Assembly: GCA_010092805.1 (NCBI GenBank)
Contig: JAADYY010000524.1
Coordinates: forward strand, 1-5,067
Reading direction: 5' to 3'
DNA from: Chloroflexota bacterium
GTDB taxonomy: Bacteria > Chloroflexota > Anaerolineae > Aggregatilineales > Phototrophicaceae
DNA: 5,067 nt
Positions 5,032-5,067 of the stretch are shown one piece after another. The position numbers were made by a program, and so were the translations under genes. Position 1 is the first letter of the stretch; every line of letters begins with the position of its first letter. The notes under the pieces were generated by a model that made no database searches, had not been told where the DNA came from, and worked only from the letters and a program-made list of their open reading frames with translations.

Positions 5032-5067
5032 TTGTGTTTTGGCCCGCATCCCCCTGCCCCTGCTCCC

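Larger units (their letters stand above)
4810..5067. other. Gene-free upstream region of the minus operon
   Basis: 258 bases without a credible coding region. The part near 4930-5040 is more AT-rich than the rest of the window. It contains a CRP-type palindrome (4992-5007), a 10-bp inverted repeat around it (4943-4952 and 5022-5031) and the 8-bp palindrome TAAGCTTA (4981-4988). The last 18 bases (5050-5067) are a C-rich CCCCTG-like tract. The operon promoter should lie here, but I find no -35/-10 pair good enough to name. Confidence 0.6.

Noticed and set aside
5050..5067. C-rich CCCCTG-like tract at the right edge, possible start of a short tandem repeat array
   Set aside because: Only 18 bases are visible before the window ends, too few to call a repeat.

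Overview
The window is a GC-rich bacterial stretch (strongly G/C at third codon positions) holding five protein-coding genes. Two lie on the + strand (a 5'-truncated SH3b protein at 3-956 and a multidomain glycosidase-like protein at 1148-2986). Three form a compact minus-strand operon, read right to left: an all-helical protein of unknown function at 4084-4809, an RDD-family membrane protein at 3567-4100, and a 2H phosphoesterase ('2'-5' RNA ligase'-like) at 2990-3553. The two sets converge, with stop codons 3 bp apart at about 2985-2992. The SH3b domains joined to Thr/Pro-rich linkers, the modular GH protein and a TTG start suggest a Chloroflexota member, probably Anaerolineae-like. This is inference from style, not a database match.

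Region 1-956 is the tail of a cell-surface-type protein: one SH3b domain, a low-complexity Pro/Thr/Ala/Gly linker of about 120 residues, and a C-terminal domain of about 130 residues with two cysteines that I cannot assign to a family. A long imperfect hairpin (976-1007) follows its stop. Region 1033-1147 carries a convincing sigma-70-type promoter (TTCCCA, 17 bp, TATAAT), a structured leader and a good ribosome binding site, which fix the start of the next gene at 1148.

The 612-residue protein at 1148-2986 is the most unusual item. Its N-terminal domain looks like a lysostaphin/M23 fold that has lost its zinc ligands. Two tandem SH3b-like domains follow, repeating at exactly 80 residues, then a proline linker and a clan GH-A-type TIM barrel that keeps both expected catalytic glutamates (E409, E520). 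No signal peptide is visible.

The minus operon is tight: the first two genes overlap by 17 bp and the third starts about 13 bp after the second ends. The C-terminal part of the first gene product resembles, from memory, the N-terminal extension found fused to RDD domains in some actinobacterial proteins, so the pair may be a split version of one membrane module. The 258 bp upstream of the operon (4810-5067) has no gene. It contains a perfect CRP-type palindrome (TGTGA-N6-TCACA, 4992-5007) inside a 10-bp inverted repeat.

I see no rRNA, credible tRNA, CRISPR array, insertion sequence or phage gene. I did not find a clearly new defence or mobile system. The items most worth a second look are the glycosidase architecture, the split RDD module and the CRP-like site.
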